A stretch of 64,000 bases of DNA, from NCBI GenBank assembly GCA_020635495.1, contig JACJZQ010000005.1, positions 62,001-126,000 of the forward strand, written 5' to 3'. This document shows positions 40,958 through 50,787 of the stretch, piece by piece (position 1 is the stretch's first letter; each line of letters opens with the position of its first letter). Made by a program: the position numbers and the translations under genes. A model generated the notes under the pieces. That model worked only from the letters and a program-made list of their open reading frames with translations, did not search any database and was not told the origin of the DNA. Origin of the DNA: Flavobacteriales bacterium. GTDB taxonomy: Bacteria > Bacteroidota > Bacteroidia > UBA10329.

Positions 40958-41284
40958 ATGACCATAAAAGAAGCACAGGGTTTGGTAGATGAGTGGATCA
41001 ACTCCACTGGAGTACGCTATTTCAATGAACTGACCAATATGGCCATGCTTACCGAGGAGGTGGGAGAGGTGGCCCGGATTATTGCAAGACGCTATGGAGA
41101 ACAGTCAGAGAAGGAAAGCGATAAGGACAAAGACCTTGGCGATGAAATGGCCGATGTGCTTTTTGTGTTGCTGTGCCTAGCCAATCAGACGGGAGTAGAT
41201 CTTACAGAATCGCTGAAGAAAAACCTGGAAAAGAAAACGGCCCGCGATGCGGACCGTCATAAGAATAATCCGAAGCTCAGGTAA
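40958..41284 (+). CDS. MazG-like nucleotide pyrophosphohydrolase
   Basis: 108 residues, single-domain MazG/dUTPase-2 fold. The metal-binding helices are seen as LTEEVGEVARIIARRYG (EExxE) near 30 and DLGDEMADVLFVLLCLA (ExxD) near 65. Such short MazG proteins hydrolyse non-canonical NTPs to NMP and pyrophosphate. The gene is alone, facing the hydrolase gene with a 1-bp gap; the C-terminal tail KTARDADRHKNNPKLR is basic. Confidence 0.88.
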   Translation: MTIKEAQGLVDEWINSTGVRYFNELTNMAMLTEEVGEVARIIARRYGEQSEKESDKDKDLGDEMADVLFVLLCLANQTGVDLTESLKKNLEKKTARDADRHKNNPKLR

Positions 41285-41285
41285 A

Positions 41286-42032
41286 TCAGTATTCCTTTTT
41301 GACCGTTTGGATGAAGTTGATCATCTGAATCCAATACTCCGTTTCGCCTTCTGTTCCTTTATCAAGGCATTTAGACCCGTGAGCGCCTCCTTTTGGTGGA
41401 GCGAAGTATATTTTCTTGGATGATTTCACCGAATTGGCAATATCGTCCGTGTATTTCTTTTCGTCCGATCCGCAGGCAATAAATGTTGGTTTGGTCAATC
41501 CACTGGCAGTTGCTGCAACATCAAGATCCTTTCCGAAATACTCTCCAGGACTGAAGGCAATCACGGCCTTTACCTGTGGCATTTCAGTGGCCAATTTTAT
41601 TGCCAGCGATGCTGAGTAAGAACTTCCGAAAACTATGACTGGTTTTCTTGCTATGAGGTATGCTTTTTCAATGGCAGCTTTCATGTCCATTTCAGCATCC
41701 ATGTAACTGGTTCCAAGCCCAGTGTTCTTGGCCAATACGTAGGTTTCATTCACAATGAAATTGTTCTCCTTACCAGAACGAAGGTCAACAGCAATACAAT
41801 TCACTTCCAACTTGTTCAGTTTTGGAGCAATTCGTTGGAATTCACCTCTGCTCGATTGGGCCATATGAAACAGAACAACCCAAGGATAACTGGGGTCAGC
41901 TTCGTACATATCTGCGGTAATGGTAACTCCATCTTTAGAAGGAAACTTGACCCGTCTTGAGGTCTGCCCGTCAACATCAGTGGCTCCAAAAAGGAAAAGC
42001 ACACAAATGGAAAGAAGCGCTGCTCTAATCAT
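41286..42032 (-). CDS. Secreted alpha/beta hydrolase (dienelactone-hydrolase-like)
   Basis: 248 residues from the ATG at 42032. Signal peptide MIRAALLSICVLFLFGATDVDG. VTITADMYEADPSYPWVVLFHMAQSS begins the hydrolase core; the nucleophile elbow is VFGSSYSASLAIKL near 145 (GxSxS), the Asp lies near GSDEKKYTDD, and the His in PPKGGAHGSKCL. Catalytic triad appears intact. Substrate unknown; probably periplasmic esterase or similar. A strong terminator separates it from atpC on the same strand. Confidence 0.8.
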   Translation of the reverse strand: MIRAALLSICVLFLFGATDVDGQTSRRVKFPSKDGVTITADMYEADPSYPWVVLFHMAQSSRGEFQRIAPKLNKLEVNCIAVDLRSGKENNFIVNETYVLAKNTGLGTSYMDAEMDMKAAIEKAYLIARKPVIVFGSSYSASLAIKLATEMPQVKAVIAFSPGEYFGKDLDVAATASGLTKPTFIACGSDEKKYTDDIANSVKSSKKIYFAPPKGGAHGSKCLDKGTEGETEYWIQMINFIQTVKKEY

Positions 42033-42101
42033 GCTGCAAATTAATATCCGAGTTCCAACTCTAGCAAAATGCATTCCGTTTTTTCGACATAGCTATCAAC
42101 A

Positions 42102-42134
42102 AAAAGCCCCACTCGGTTTTAGAGTAGGGCTTTT
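42102..42134 (-). terminator. Terminator of the atpD-atpC operon
   Basis: AAAAGCCCcACTC (42102-42114) pairs with GAGTaGGGCTTTT (42122-42134); a T-run is available in both directions. It lies 21 bp after the atpC stop. Confidence 0.8.
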
Positions 42135-42155
42135 CCAATTCGATTTGAGTCTGTT

Positions 42156-42395
42156 TCAGCTTTCTGCAAGTACTATCACCTTGTTGTTGTTCATTTCAAC
42201 AACACCACCTTCAATTTCAAAAAGTTGGATGTCGCCACCGCTCACTTCGACTTTGATTCGGCCCTTTACAAGGGTTGAAACGATGGGCGCGTGATTGTCC
42301 AAAATTCCGAAAAGCCCTTGTTTTCCAGGAAGTTGCACATGGCGCACTTCTCCTTCAAAGAGCTTTTGGTCTGGTGTTACTATTTCTAATTGCAT
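42156..42395 (-). CDS. atpC: ATP synthase F1 epsilon subunit (short form)
   Basis: 79 residues: only the N-terminal beta-sandwich domain (MQLEIVTPDQKLFEGEVRHV, LPGKQGLFGILDNHAPIVST) is present. The C-terminal helical hairpin of the longer epsilon subunits is missing, as is common in Bacteroidetes. It joins the rotor to the catalytic head. 80 bp downstream of atpD; both stand apart from the other F-ATPase genes. Confidence 0.93.
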   Translation of the reverse strand: MQLEIVTPDQKLFEGEVRHVQLPGKQGLFGILDNHAPIVSTLVKGRIKVEVSGGDIQLFEIEGGVVEMNNNKVIVLAES

Positions 42396-42475
42396 TTTAT
42401 AAGCTTCAAGTTTTGAGCTTCAAGCTGCAAGCATAAATAGCTAATACGCTAATTGCCTAACAGCTAAAAGATTAA

Positions 42476-43981
<1,506 letters not shown>

Positions 43982-44029
43982 TTATTGTTGCTTTAATTCA
44001 GTTTGAGTTATGCTCAAAATTTTCGAGCG

Positions 44030-44060
44030 CGAAAGTAGGTCATTTAAGCAATTGGGGCAA
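44030..44060 (-). promoter_or_regulatory. Probable promoter of atpD
   Basis: Read leftwards, TTG (44060-44058) and, 20 bp on, TACTTTCG (44037-44030) approximate the TTG / TAnnTTTG pair with one mismatch in the -7 box. The start codon is at 43981. Confidence 0.4.
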
Positions 44061-44121
44061 GGGCTGTTCAAAATTTGTTGACAAGCATTGATAAACATCA
44101 TGTTGTCGGTCTAAATCGTAC

Positions 44122-44151
44122 TTGAAACGGCTGCTTAAATGGATATTTTTG
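44122..44151 (+). promoter_or_regulatory. Promoter of ribF
   Basis: TTG (44122-44124), 19-bp spacer, TATTTTTG (44144-44151): a full Bacteroidetes -33/-7 match. It overlaps an upstream in-frame ATG at 44139, so translation must start at 44166. Confidence 0.65.
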
Positions 44152-44165
44152 CGCCCATTCTTCTG

Positions 44166-45089
44166 ATGAAGGTTTACCATTCCATAGACGAGTTTAAGCA
44201 AGTAAAAGGCGCTGTTGTAACTACAGGCACATTTGACGGTGTGCATGTCGGGCACCGAAAGATCATTGACAGACTGAATCAAATTGCCAGTAATATTGAT
44301 GGCGAAAGTGTTCTGTTGACCTTTCATCCGCACCCAAGAATGGTGCTCTTTCCAGATGATCATGGTTTAGAACTGATCACAACGATGGAAGAAAAAATTC
44401 AACTCTTGGAAGAGGCCGGAATCGATAACCTCATCATCCATCCTTTTACAAGGGAGTTCTCGAGAATTACCTCGTTGGATTTTATCCGAGACATCTTGGT
44501 TGAAAAGATCGGAACATCTGTTCTAGTTATCGGATACGACCATCATTTTGGAAGAAACCGAGAGGGCAGCTTCGAGCATTTGAAAGAATCTGGACCGCTA
44601 TACGGTTTCAAGGTTGAGGAGATATCTGTTCAGGATGTGGATGATGTGGCTGTGAGTTCTACCAAAATTCGGAAAGCACTGCAAGAAGGCGATGTAGCAA
44701 CCGCTGGTAAATATCTGGCGCATCCTTTTCAGCTAACTGGCACGGTTATTCACGGAGATAAACTCGGAAGGCAGATCGGATTTCCAACGGCAAATATTCA
44801 GGTTGCCGACAGAAATAAGGTTATTCCGGCCAACGGGGTTTATGGTTGCTACGTCTTATTAGGTGAAGAGAAATTCAAAGGTATGCTCAATATTGGGCTA
44901 CGCCCGACCGTTGATGGAGCGAGGAGACGAGTTGAGGTTCATATCTTTGATTTTAACTGCGACATCTATGGCGAGTCGGTAACGCTTGTTCTGAAGGACA
45001 GGATCAGGGATGAAAAGAAATTTGAAAACATCGATCAATTGAAAGAACGATTGGAAATAGACATGAATCTTGCACAGCAAATGCTATGA
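44166..45089 (+). CDS. ribF: Bifunctional riboflavin kinase / FAD synthetase
   Basis: 307 residues from the ATG at 44166. N-terminal adenylyltransferase: TTGTFDGVHVGHRKIIDRL with the HxGH motif, LIIHPFTREFSR, VIGYDHHFGRNREGSF, and DVAVSSTKIRKAL (SSTxIR). C-terminal flavokinase: GRQIGFPTANIQVADRNKVI and GVYGCYVLLG, MLNIGLRPTVDG. It turns riboflavin into FMN and FAD. Last four bases overlap the LRR gene. Confidence 0.95.
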   Translation: MKVYHSIDEFKQVKGAVVTTGTFDGVHVGHRKIIDRLNQIASNIDGESVLLTFHPHPRMVLFPDDHGLELITTMEEKIQLLEEAGIDNLIIHPFTREFSRITSLDFIRDILVEKIGTSVLVIGYDHHFGRNREGSFEHLKESGPLYGFKVEEISVQDVDDVAVSSTKIRKALQEGDVATAGKYLAHPFQLTGTVIHGDKLGRQIGFPTANIQVADRNKVIPANGVYGCYVLLGEEKFKGMLNIGLRPTVDGARRRVEVHIFDFNCDIYGESVTLVLKDRIRDEKKFENIDQLKERLEIDMNLAQQML

Positions 45090-45685
45090 GAGTTTTTTGG
45101 TTGTCCACATCGTTATTGTTGATGTTTCAATTCTCGTTTGCACAGAATTGGACCCTAGAAGCATTGGAGTCGGAGATATACCAATACGAGTCATTGGAAG
45201 AAGCGCTTGCCGCTCCGAAAGACAGTGTTTTCAGTCTCAAATTGAAGAGTAGGCTCAAGAGCGTACCACCTGAAGTCTTTCAGTTTACGAACCTACAGTG
45301 GTTGGACCTCAGTAACAATCGGTTGAAGCAGATTCCACCAGAGATCGGTATGTTAAAAAAGCTTAAAAAGCTCATTCTCGAAAAGAACAAATTAGAGGCG
45401 CTTCCACCCGAGATCGGACAGTTGGAAGACCTTCGAGAATTGATCATTAACCGTAACGAATTAGAGACTCTTCCAGACGAGGTCGGTAACCTCAAAAAAC
45501 TACGTTATATCGACATGTGGAGCAACAATGTCACGGGTTTGCCGCGTACAATGGACCAGATGTATGCCTTGCAAGAAGTGGATCTTCGGGTCATTGTTTT
45601 TACTCAAAAAGAGCAAGAAGATATTAAGGCAGTTTTGCAAAATGTGACCGTTAAAATGGACGAACATTGCAATTGCGGCAACTGA
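45086..45685 (+). CDS. Secreted leucine-rich-repeat protein
   Basis: 199 residues. Signal peptide MRVFWLSTSLLLMFQFSFAQ. Residues ~55-165 carry about five LRRs of the LxxLxxLxLxxNxLxxLPPEIG type (LQWLDLSNNRLKQIPPEIGM, LEALPPEIGQLEDL, LETLPDEVGNLKKL), forming a small curved binding surface. C-terminal HCNCGN ends the protein. Function is unknown; protein binding in the periplasm or at the surface is likely. It overlaps ribF by 4 bp, so the two are co-transcribed. Confidence 0.85.
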   Translation: MRVFWLSTSLLLMFQFSFAQNWTLEALESEIYQYESLEEALAAPKDSVFSLKLKSRLKSVPPEVFQFTNLQWLDLSNNRLKQIPPEIGMLKKLKKLILEKNKLEALPPEIGQLEDLRELIINRNELETLPDEVGNLKKLRYIDMWSNNVTGLPRTMDQMYALQEVDLRVIVFTQKEQEDIKAVLQNVTVKMDEHCNCGN

Positions 45686-45693
45686 GCCACCTC

Positions 45694-45724
45694 TTGATAA
45701 ACCAACTGAGTATTGCTAATTTTC
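45694..45724 (+). promoter_or_regulatory. Possible promoter of the 119-residue secreted protein
   Basis: TTG (45694-45696), 20-bp spacer, TAATTTTC (45717-45724; one mismatch to TAnnTTTG) lies 17 bp before the ATG at 45742. Confidence 0.4.
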
Positions 45725-45741
45725 GCTGAAACTCCTAAACT

Positions 45742-46101
45742 ATGAGAAACGTTTTACGCAAGATTCTTCCCGTCTTAATTGCTGTTTCAGGATTTGTGAT
45801 TCTTTCATCATGGACAGGAGGGCCGGCACCAGATTGTGCCAAAGACAGTGTTGCCATTGTTCGTGTAATTCAGCCAATGAACAAGCTTTTTGACATTAAA
45901 CCGGTCATGTTTGTTTCTAAAGGAGAGTGCGGCATCGATCAAGTAAAGGTTTCCGACAACGAGAACATTGATAGCAAACTGCTTTTGAAGCAAACGCTTA
46001 CTGACTTTCTTTCGAACGGTTATACCATCCAGTCAGCTACAGAAGTTGTAGATGGTGGCGTGCAGTTGAACACGTATTACCTTAAGAAAAAGGTGATCTG
46101 A
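45742..46101 (+). CDS. Small secreted hypothetical protein
   Basis: 119 residues, not recognised. Membrane/signal segment ILPVLIAVSGFVILSSW after MRNVLRK, so exported or anchored by its N-terminus. The rest (DSVAIVRVIQPMNKLFDIKP, MFVSKGECGIDQVKVSDNEN, DFLSNGYTIQSATEVVDGGV) resembles a small alpha/beta domain with a beta strand ending LNTYYLKKKVI. Two cysteines (~32 and ~63) could form a disulfide. The gene is alone and faces ogt with a 2-bp gap. Confidence 0.6.
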   Translation: MRNVLRKILPVLIAVSGFVILSSWTGGPAPDCAKDSVAIVRVIQPMNKLFDIKPVMFVSKGECGIDQVKVSDNENIDSKLLLKQTLTDFLSNGYTIQSATEVVDGGVQLNTYYLKKKVI

Positions 46102-46103
46102 GT

Positions 46104-46568
46104 TCAGAAAAGTGACCCTTGGGAACTTTCATGGTTCAATAACCATTGCTTCCGTCTTAATCCTCCAGCATAACCGGTAAGACTTCCGTCCGATCCGACA
46201 ACCCTGTGGCAGGGAATAATGATAGCGATGGGATTCTTGCCATTGGCGGTTCCTGCTGCGCGAATCACCTTGGGGTCGCCAAGCCGTTTTGCTAGATCCA
46301 TGTATGAGATGGTCTTTCCAAAAGGAATGTTCTGAAGTTCTTCCCAAACAGACCTTTGAAAGGCCGTGCCAATAGGATTCAATGGCAGTTCAAATTCAGT
46401 TCTTTTATTCTCGAAATACTCACCTAGTTGTTTCACACATTCATCCAGAATTGAATCTGAATTGAAAATGGAAGGCTCATCATTCAAGAACACCACTTGC
46501 GAAATGCCATCCTTATCAGCTGATATTTCTAGCGTTCCAATGCGAGATGAAAAATGGGTGACTCGCAT
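46104..46568 (-). CDS. ogt: Methylated-DNA-protein-cysteine methyltransferase
   Basis: 154 residues. The DNA-binding/active-site domain is complete: FQRSVWEELQNIPFGKTISY, ARRLG-like AKRLGDPKVIRAAG, then the acceptor IIPCHRVVGSDGSLTGYAGG with the catalytic Cys near 127. It removes O6-alkyl groups from guanine irreversibly. It lies 29 bp after the TonB receptor gene on the same strand, so it may share its riboswitch-controlled transcript. Confidence 0.93.
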   Translation of the reverse strand: MRVTHFSSRIGTLEISADKDGISQVVFLNDEPSIFNSDSILDECVKQLGEYFENKRTEFELPLNPIGTAFQRSVWEELQNIPFGKTISYMDLAKRLGDPKVIRAAGTANGKNPIAIIIPCHRVVGSDGSLTGYAGGLRRKQWLLNHESSQGSLF

Positions 46569-46597
46569 AATGGCAAGTTACCCATCGGAATTCATTT

Positions 46598-48973
46598 TCA
46601 GAACTTCAGCGTAAGCATCGTCATGAAGTTGAATCCAGCTTGCGGATAATAGTAGTTTTCGGTTGTTCGTTCGCCACCATATACATAGGTGAATGTGTAA
46701 CCGTTCGATTCGTACAGTTGATTGAAGATGTTGTTCAGCTGTACACCAATACCGATTTCTCGGAAGAATTTCCAACTGAAACTGTACTTCGCACGGAACT
46801 GCCCCAGAACGTAATCATCCAGCATCCTGTCTCGGTTGGAGGTGTTGTCCAAAAACTGTTCGCCAACATATTTGGTGATGAATGAAGCCTCTAAACCCTT
46901 AATTGGTCTGTAGGTTAGATTCGCTGTTGCGATGTAGTTCGGAGAGAACGAAATATCGGTCAAACCGTGATGAATCGCCACTTGTCCACCATTATCATAA
47001 TCGTCAATGTACTCCGTGAAATCCCAGATCTTGCTCTGACTCCAAGTGAAGTTTCCAGAAAGATTCAGATTCTTCAAGATGTTCACGCTCCACATCAATT
47101 CTACTCCGTAGCGGTCGCTCCAATCCACGTTTTCACGGATGTACGCACCGACATCATTAATCCGCCCGCTCAACACCAATTGGTTCTGATAGATCATCCA
47201 AAAAGCATTGATACCGATAGAGTAGATTCTTGATTTCCGCTCATAGCCCAGTTCCCAATCGTAAAGAGTTTCGTGTGTTGGGCGCGAATTCTGCGTGGCA
47301 TCTACAATATCAACTCTGGCAGGTTCCCGATTTCCCATCGCCAAAGAAGTGTAGAAACGGTTCTTGTCGTTCAACTCATAGTTGATTCCCAGTTTTGGAT
47401 TGAAGAACAACCAATTCAGTCTCTGATCGGTGATGGAAACATTTCCGAAAAGGTCGGCTTCTGGACCCTCAAATCGGTATTCAATGGACCGTACCTGCAA
47501 GTCAGCAAACAGGTTCACTTTCTTATGTACTTGGAAGTTGCCTCGCAAATACGAACTGATGTCGGTTTTTCGCGAATCATCAAAATAATAGCTCTGCGCA
47601 ATTTCTTCATACTCCGTGAATTGCGTTTGAATCACTTCGCCATAGTGGTCGCCAATGTAATTGTTCCAGCCACCGCCCAAAGTAAGTTGTGTCTTTTTGC
47701 CCGTGTAGTTCACGGCATAGGTGAAACCGTAGAAGTGGTTATCAAGCCATCGCCTTCTAACAAGGTCAGAAATAGTAAAAAGCGAATCACCCACAAGCTC
47801 TGGTTCGATGCCATAATCAGCCAATTCATCCTGCTTTCTGTATTGCTCGAAATAACCCTTGCCTCGGGTGTAATGACCATTGATATTGATGTTCCACTTT
47901 CGGTCAAACTCATGCGTGAAAATCAGTTGATAGTGGTCTTGACGGTAGTTATCAACCTCGTTTTCATATGTGTAATAATTGAATGTACGGTCTGTTTCGA
48001 GCAGGCTTTCCGGTGTTCCGTACCATGCTTGATACGTTCGTTCTCTTCCCCCCAAAAAGTTAAAACGAATCATCGTCTTTTTGCCATGATACGCTGCCGA
48101 AGCGTACCAACTCCAAAGACTCGAAGTAGCGCGGTCGATATATCCATCAGAAGAAATTCTGCTGAATCGTGCATCAACCGTGAATTTATCGGCAATCAAT
48201 CCAGTGCCGGCTTTTACGGTATGCCGCCAGGTGTTGAAAGAGCCGTAACCGTTCATCGTTTCCACATACCACTTCTTACGAAACGCGTTGGTCTGCATGT
48301 TGATGCTTGCACCAAAAGCAGCTGCACCGTTGCTGCTGGTTCCCACACCTCGCTGGACTTGAATATTGTCCAAACTCGAGGCTAGGTCAGGCATATTCAC
48401 CCAAAAAACTCCGTGCGATTCAGAATCGTTAATCGGGATTCCATTGAGCGTCACATTGATTCTCGTTGGGTCAGAACCCCGAACTCGGATTCCTGTGTAG
48501 CCAACGCCTGCACCTGCATCAGAAGTAGAAACCACGCTTGGTTCCAATTCCAACAACACGGGAATATCCTGACCGAAATTCCTACGTTCGATGGTTTCCA
48601 TATCAATATCGGTGTAGGCGGTGGCCGTATTGCGGTTGGCACGAGTTGCGTTCACAACCACTTCATCTTTATCGTAAGCGGTCGGTGCGAGGTATACATC
48701 ATACGGTTTCTCACGTCCACCAACGGCATCAATTTCCATTTCGTTGAAACCTATAAAACTGAACTTCAGCGTTACGGAATCCGATTTTCCGTAATTGATC
48801 CTGAAAGCGCCTTCGCTATCTGTGAAGGTTCCGCTGTAAGTGCCGACAACAGTAACATTCACGCCTGGTATAGCTGAACTATCCACTGAGGAGTAAACAC
48901 TTCCAGAAATGGTCTGAGCCTGAATTTGTAGTGCGCTCAAGATAAGCGCGTAGCATAGAACTACTTTTTTCAT
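46598..48973 (-). CDS. TonB-dependent receptor under TPP-riboswitch control
   Basis: 791 residues. Signal peptide MKKVVLCYALILSALQIQAQ, CarboxypepD_reg-like domain (ISGSVYSSVDSSAIPGVNVT), plug domain from ~115 (IPVLLELEPSVVSTSDAGAG, IRVRGSDPTRINVTLNGIPI, PDLASSLDNIQVQRGVGTSS), then a 22-strand-type beta barrel ending FMTMLTLKF with terminal Phe. It should import a substrate across the outer membrane with TonB energy. The TPP riboswitch 5-77 bp upstream points to thiamine, a thiamine precursor or thiamine phosphate as substrate. Confidence 0.9.
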   Translation of the reverse strand: MKKVVLCYALILSALQIQAQTISGSVYSSVDSSAIPGVNVTVVGTYSGTFTDSEGAFRINYGKSDSVTLKFSFIGFNEMEIDAVGGREKPYDVYLAPTAYDKDEVVVNATRANRNTATAYTDIDMETIERRNFGQDIPVLLELEPSVVSTSDAGAGVGYTGIRVRGSDPTRINVTLNGIPINDSESHGVFWVNMPDLASSLDNIQVQRGVGTSSNGAAAFGASINMQTNAFRKKWYVETMNGYGSFNTWRHTVKAGTGLIADKFTVDARFSRISSDGYIDRATSSLWSWYASAAYHGKKTMIRFNFLGGRERTYQAWYGTPESLLETDRTFNYYTYENEVDNYRQDHYQLIFTHEFDRKWNININGHYTRGKGYFEQYRKQDELADYGIEPELVGDSLFTISDLVRRRWLDNHFYGFTYAVNYTGKKTQLTLGGGWNNYIGDHYGEVIQTQFTEYEEIAQSYYFDDSRKTDISSYLRGNFQVHKKVNLFADLQVRSIEYRFEGPEADLFGNVSITDQRLNWLFFNPKLGINYELNDKNRFYTSLAMGNREPARVDIVDATQNSRPTHETLYDWELGYERKSRIYSIGINAFWMIYQNQLVLSGRINDVGAYIRENVDWSDRYGVELMWSVNILKNLNLSGNFTWSQSKIWDFTEYIDDYDNGGQVAIHHGLTDISFSPNYIATANLTYRPIKGLEASFITKYVGEQFLDNTSNRDRMLDDYVLGQFRAKYSFSWKFFREIGIGVQLNNIFNQLYESNGYTFTYVYGGERTTENYYYPQAGFNFMTMLTLKF

Positions 48974-48977
48974 GATA

Positions 48978-49050
48978 ATCTCCTTACGCCAGAATTACCT
49001 GGATCAAGTTGCAGGGTATGATCTCAGCCCGATTTTCGGACACCCCCGAT
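48978..49050 (-). promoter_or_regulatory. TPP riboswitch (THI box)
   Basis: Read leftwards: GGGGGTGTCC (49047-49038), then GGGCTGAGATCATACCCTGC, AACTTGATCCAGGTAAT, TCTGGCGTAAGGAG (to ~48979). The CTGAGA...ACCC and GATC-TAAT-GCG-AGGGA-type blocks are the conserved thiamine pyrophosphate aptamer. It ends ~5 nt before the TonB receptor ATG, so it probably controls translation by hiding the start region when TPP is bound. Confidence 0.93.
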
Positions 49051-49056
49051 TGGCGG

Positions 49057-49088
49057 CAAAGTTAACGGGAAAAACACGGAAGAATCAA
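49057..49088 (-). promoter_or_regulatory. Promoter of the TPP-riboswitch transcript
   Basis: Read leftwards, TTG (49088-49086), 21-bp spacer, TAACTTTG (49064-49057), both consensus. It overlaps the last bases of the upstream Nramp-like gene and places the transcript start just before the aptamer. Confidence 0.65.
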
Positions 49089-50344
49089 ATGAACTTCACG
49101 TAGATGAAGTAAAGTGCGAAGCCACTCAGGAATACAATTCCAGACCAACTCAACGCCTTTAACCAAGTTGTTGGTTGGTCTTTCTTTTGGACTTGATTGC
49201 CAGTAACCAATCGGAAGTTGACAATGGCAATTAGTGGTGCAATTAGAAAACTTATGGTTGTGGCCAGATCAACCAATGTTTTCATGTGTTTTCCGAGTAG
49301 GAAAATGATGAGAAATGCTCCGATTCCGATGACCGCCAACGAGAGATTGTAGGCTTTTTTTGTGCTCAGATTCTGTTCTTCAGGAAGAAAAAGCAACTCA
49401 ATTGTTCGTTCAAAGCTTCTCGCAAAACCATCGAAAACTGCAATGCACGTTCCGAACATGATGCTGAAAGCAGCTGTGGCGATAATTAAGTAGCTCCAAT
49501 CGCCAATGTAATTGGTGTAAAGACCCACAACGGCATGTGCAAATGCTCCGCTGCTGTTCGGTAATTCCGTGCCTGTGCCATAAAGCATGTAGGCGCCAAG
49601 CGTGACGAAGCACAACGAAAGCACGGCCGATACTATATAGCCAAGGTTGAAATCGGCCAAAGTTTCCTTCATGCTTGGTTTGTAACCCGTTTGTTTGATT
49701 CGCTCCAGCGTCCAGAGGCTATTCCAAGCGCTGAGGTCAACTGCAGTCGGCATCCAACCCATTAGCGCGATGATGAAAAGCATGCTGCCTTCATCCCAAA
49801 TATTTGGTGGAACAAAGTCAGGAATTTGTGGATTCGGTCCTTTGAATAACGCAAGAACAAAAGCAAAAATGGTAGACACCAAAAGCACTGTTCCGATCAC
49901 CTTGATTAAGGAGTCCAGCAGACTATATCTGCCACTCATTAAAATACCAATGCAAACCGCGAAGAGTGCAACTGTGGCATAGATTCCCCAAGAAGTAATT
50001 CCGAACAGGTTCTGAAGAAAACCTGATGTTACCGCACCGACCGCAGCCGTAACGAACAGCATACTGATAATCGTAATAATGAAGTATAGCCAAAGCATCC
50101 ATTTGCCGATGCGCTTGTAGCCATCAATGATACTTTCTCCAGTTGCGTTGGCGTAACGACTTCCATATTCAAAGAATGGATATTTGAACAGGTTTGCAGC
50201 GATGATATAGCCAACCAGTGCAAACCCGAAATTGGCTCCTGCCCGCGTGCTTTGCACCAAATGCGAAACACCAATGGCCGTACTGGCAAAAAGAATCCCT
50301 GGTCCAAGGGTTTTCAGGAAATTGGTGATTTGGTTTTGTTTCAC
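49085..50344 (-). CDS. Nramp-family-like transporter with non-canonical metal site
   Basis: 419 residues, 11 membrane segments. General Nramp/APC likeness (GPGILFASTAIGVSHL at the start, GWMPTAVDLSAWNSLW mid-protein). In true Mn/Fe transporters segment 1 has DPGN and segment 6 MPHNLYLHS; here these positions read IGVSHL and MPTAVDLSAW, so the metal-binding Asp/Asn/Met set is absent. Substrate is thus uncertain (Mg or a non-metal solute are options). A proton-linked symport mechanism is assumed from the fold. Upstream on the same strand is the GxxExxY gene. Confidence 0.75.
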   Translation of the reverse strand: MKQNQITNFLKTLGPGILFASTAIGVSHLVQSTRAGANFGFALVGYIIAANLFKYPFFEYGSRYANATGESIIDGYKRIGKWMLWLYFIITIISMLFVTAAVGAVTSGFLQNLFGITSWGIYATVALFAVCIGILMSGRYSLLDSLIKVIGTVLLVSTIFAFVLALFKGPNPQIPDFVPPNIWDEGSMLFIIALMGWMPTAVDLSAWNSLWTLERIKQTGYKPSMKETLADFNLGYIVSAVLSLCFVTLGAYMLYGTGTELPNSSGAFAHAVVGLYTNYIGDWSYLIIATAAFSIMFGTCIAVFDGFARSFERTIELLFLPEEQNLSTKKAYNLSLAVIGIGAFLIIFLLGKHMKTLVDLATTISFLIAPLIAIVNFRLVTGNQVQKKDQPTTWLKALSWSGIVFLSGFALYFIYVKFI

Positions 50345-50383
50345 AGAGATGATTTGGAGAAAAAGAGATGCACAGAGATTGGC

Positions 50384-50764
50384 TCACAATACGAAACGTT
50401 TGATACCATTTTTAAGAAGTTTGACCTTGAAGTTCATCAAAAGTCCTTTGGGATAATCGCCCAGACGCATGTATGTCAGTATCTGAGCTGTGTGAACATC
50501 AGTCAACTTTTCAACGGTTTTCAATTCAACAACAACTTGATCATTGACCAAAATGTCGATTCTGTAGCCTTGGTCTAACTTGATTCCCTTGTAAACGACA
50601 GGCATCGGAATTTCAGTTTTCACGTCCAGCCCAAGATCTTCTAATTCCATTACCAAGCAAGTATGATAAACAGACTCAAGTAACCCAGGACCTAATTCAC
50701 GATGCACTTCAATTGCTGCTCCAATTATCAAGCCTGTTAATTCATCCTCACTGTGCATCTCCAA
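50384..50764 (-). CDS. GxxExxY protein
   Basis: 126 residues. The name-giving motif is GPGLLESVYHTCLVMEL near 27, and PDDEXK-like residues follow in YRIDILVNDQVVVELKTVE (D...ELK), then QILTYMRLGDYPKGLLMNF. The family shares the fold of restriction-endonuclease-like nucleases, function unknown. The gene is flanked by short CTCTGTG/CACAGAG words on both sides, a feature often seen around GxxExxY genes, which points to spread as a small mobile unit. Confidence 0.9.
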   Translation of the reverse strand: MEMHSEDELTGLIIGAAIEVHRELGPGLLESVYHTCLVMELEDLGLDVKTEIPMPVVYKGIKLDQGYRIDILVNDQVVVELKTVEKLTDVHTAQILTYMRLGDYPKGLLMNFKVKLLKNGIKRFVL

Positions 50765-50787
50765 AACTCAAATAGTTCTCTGTGTAA

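Noticed and set aside
47273..48385. 370-codon rightward frame opposite the TonB receptor
   Set aside because: Antisense shadow of a well-supported barrel/plug coding sequence.
49085..50344. Assignment as mntH (Mn2+/Fe2+ transporter)
   Set aside because: The DPGN and MPHNLYLHS metal motifs are absent, so the gene symbol is not justified.
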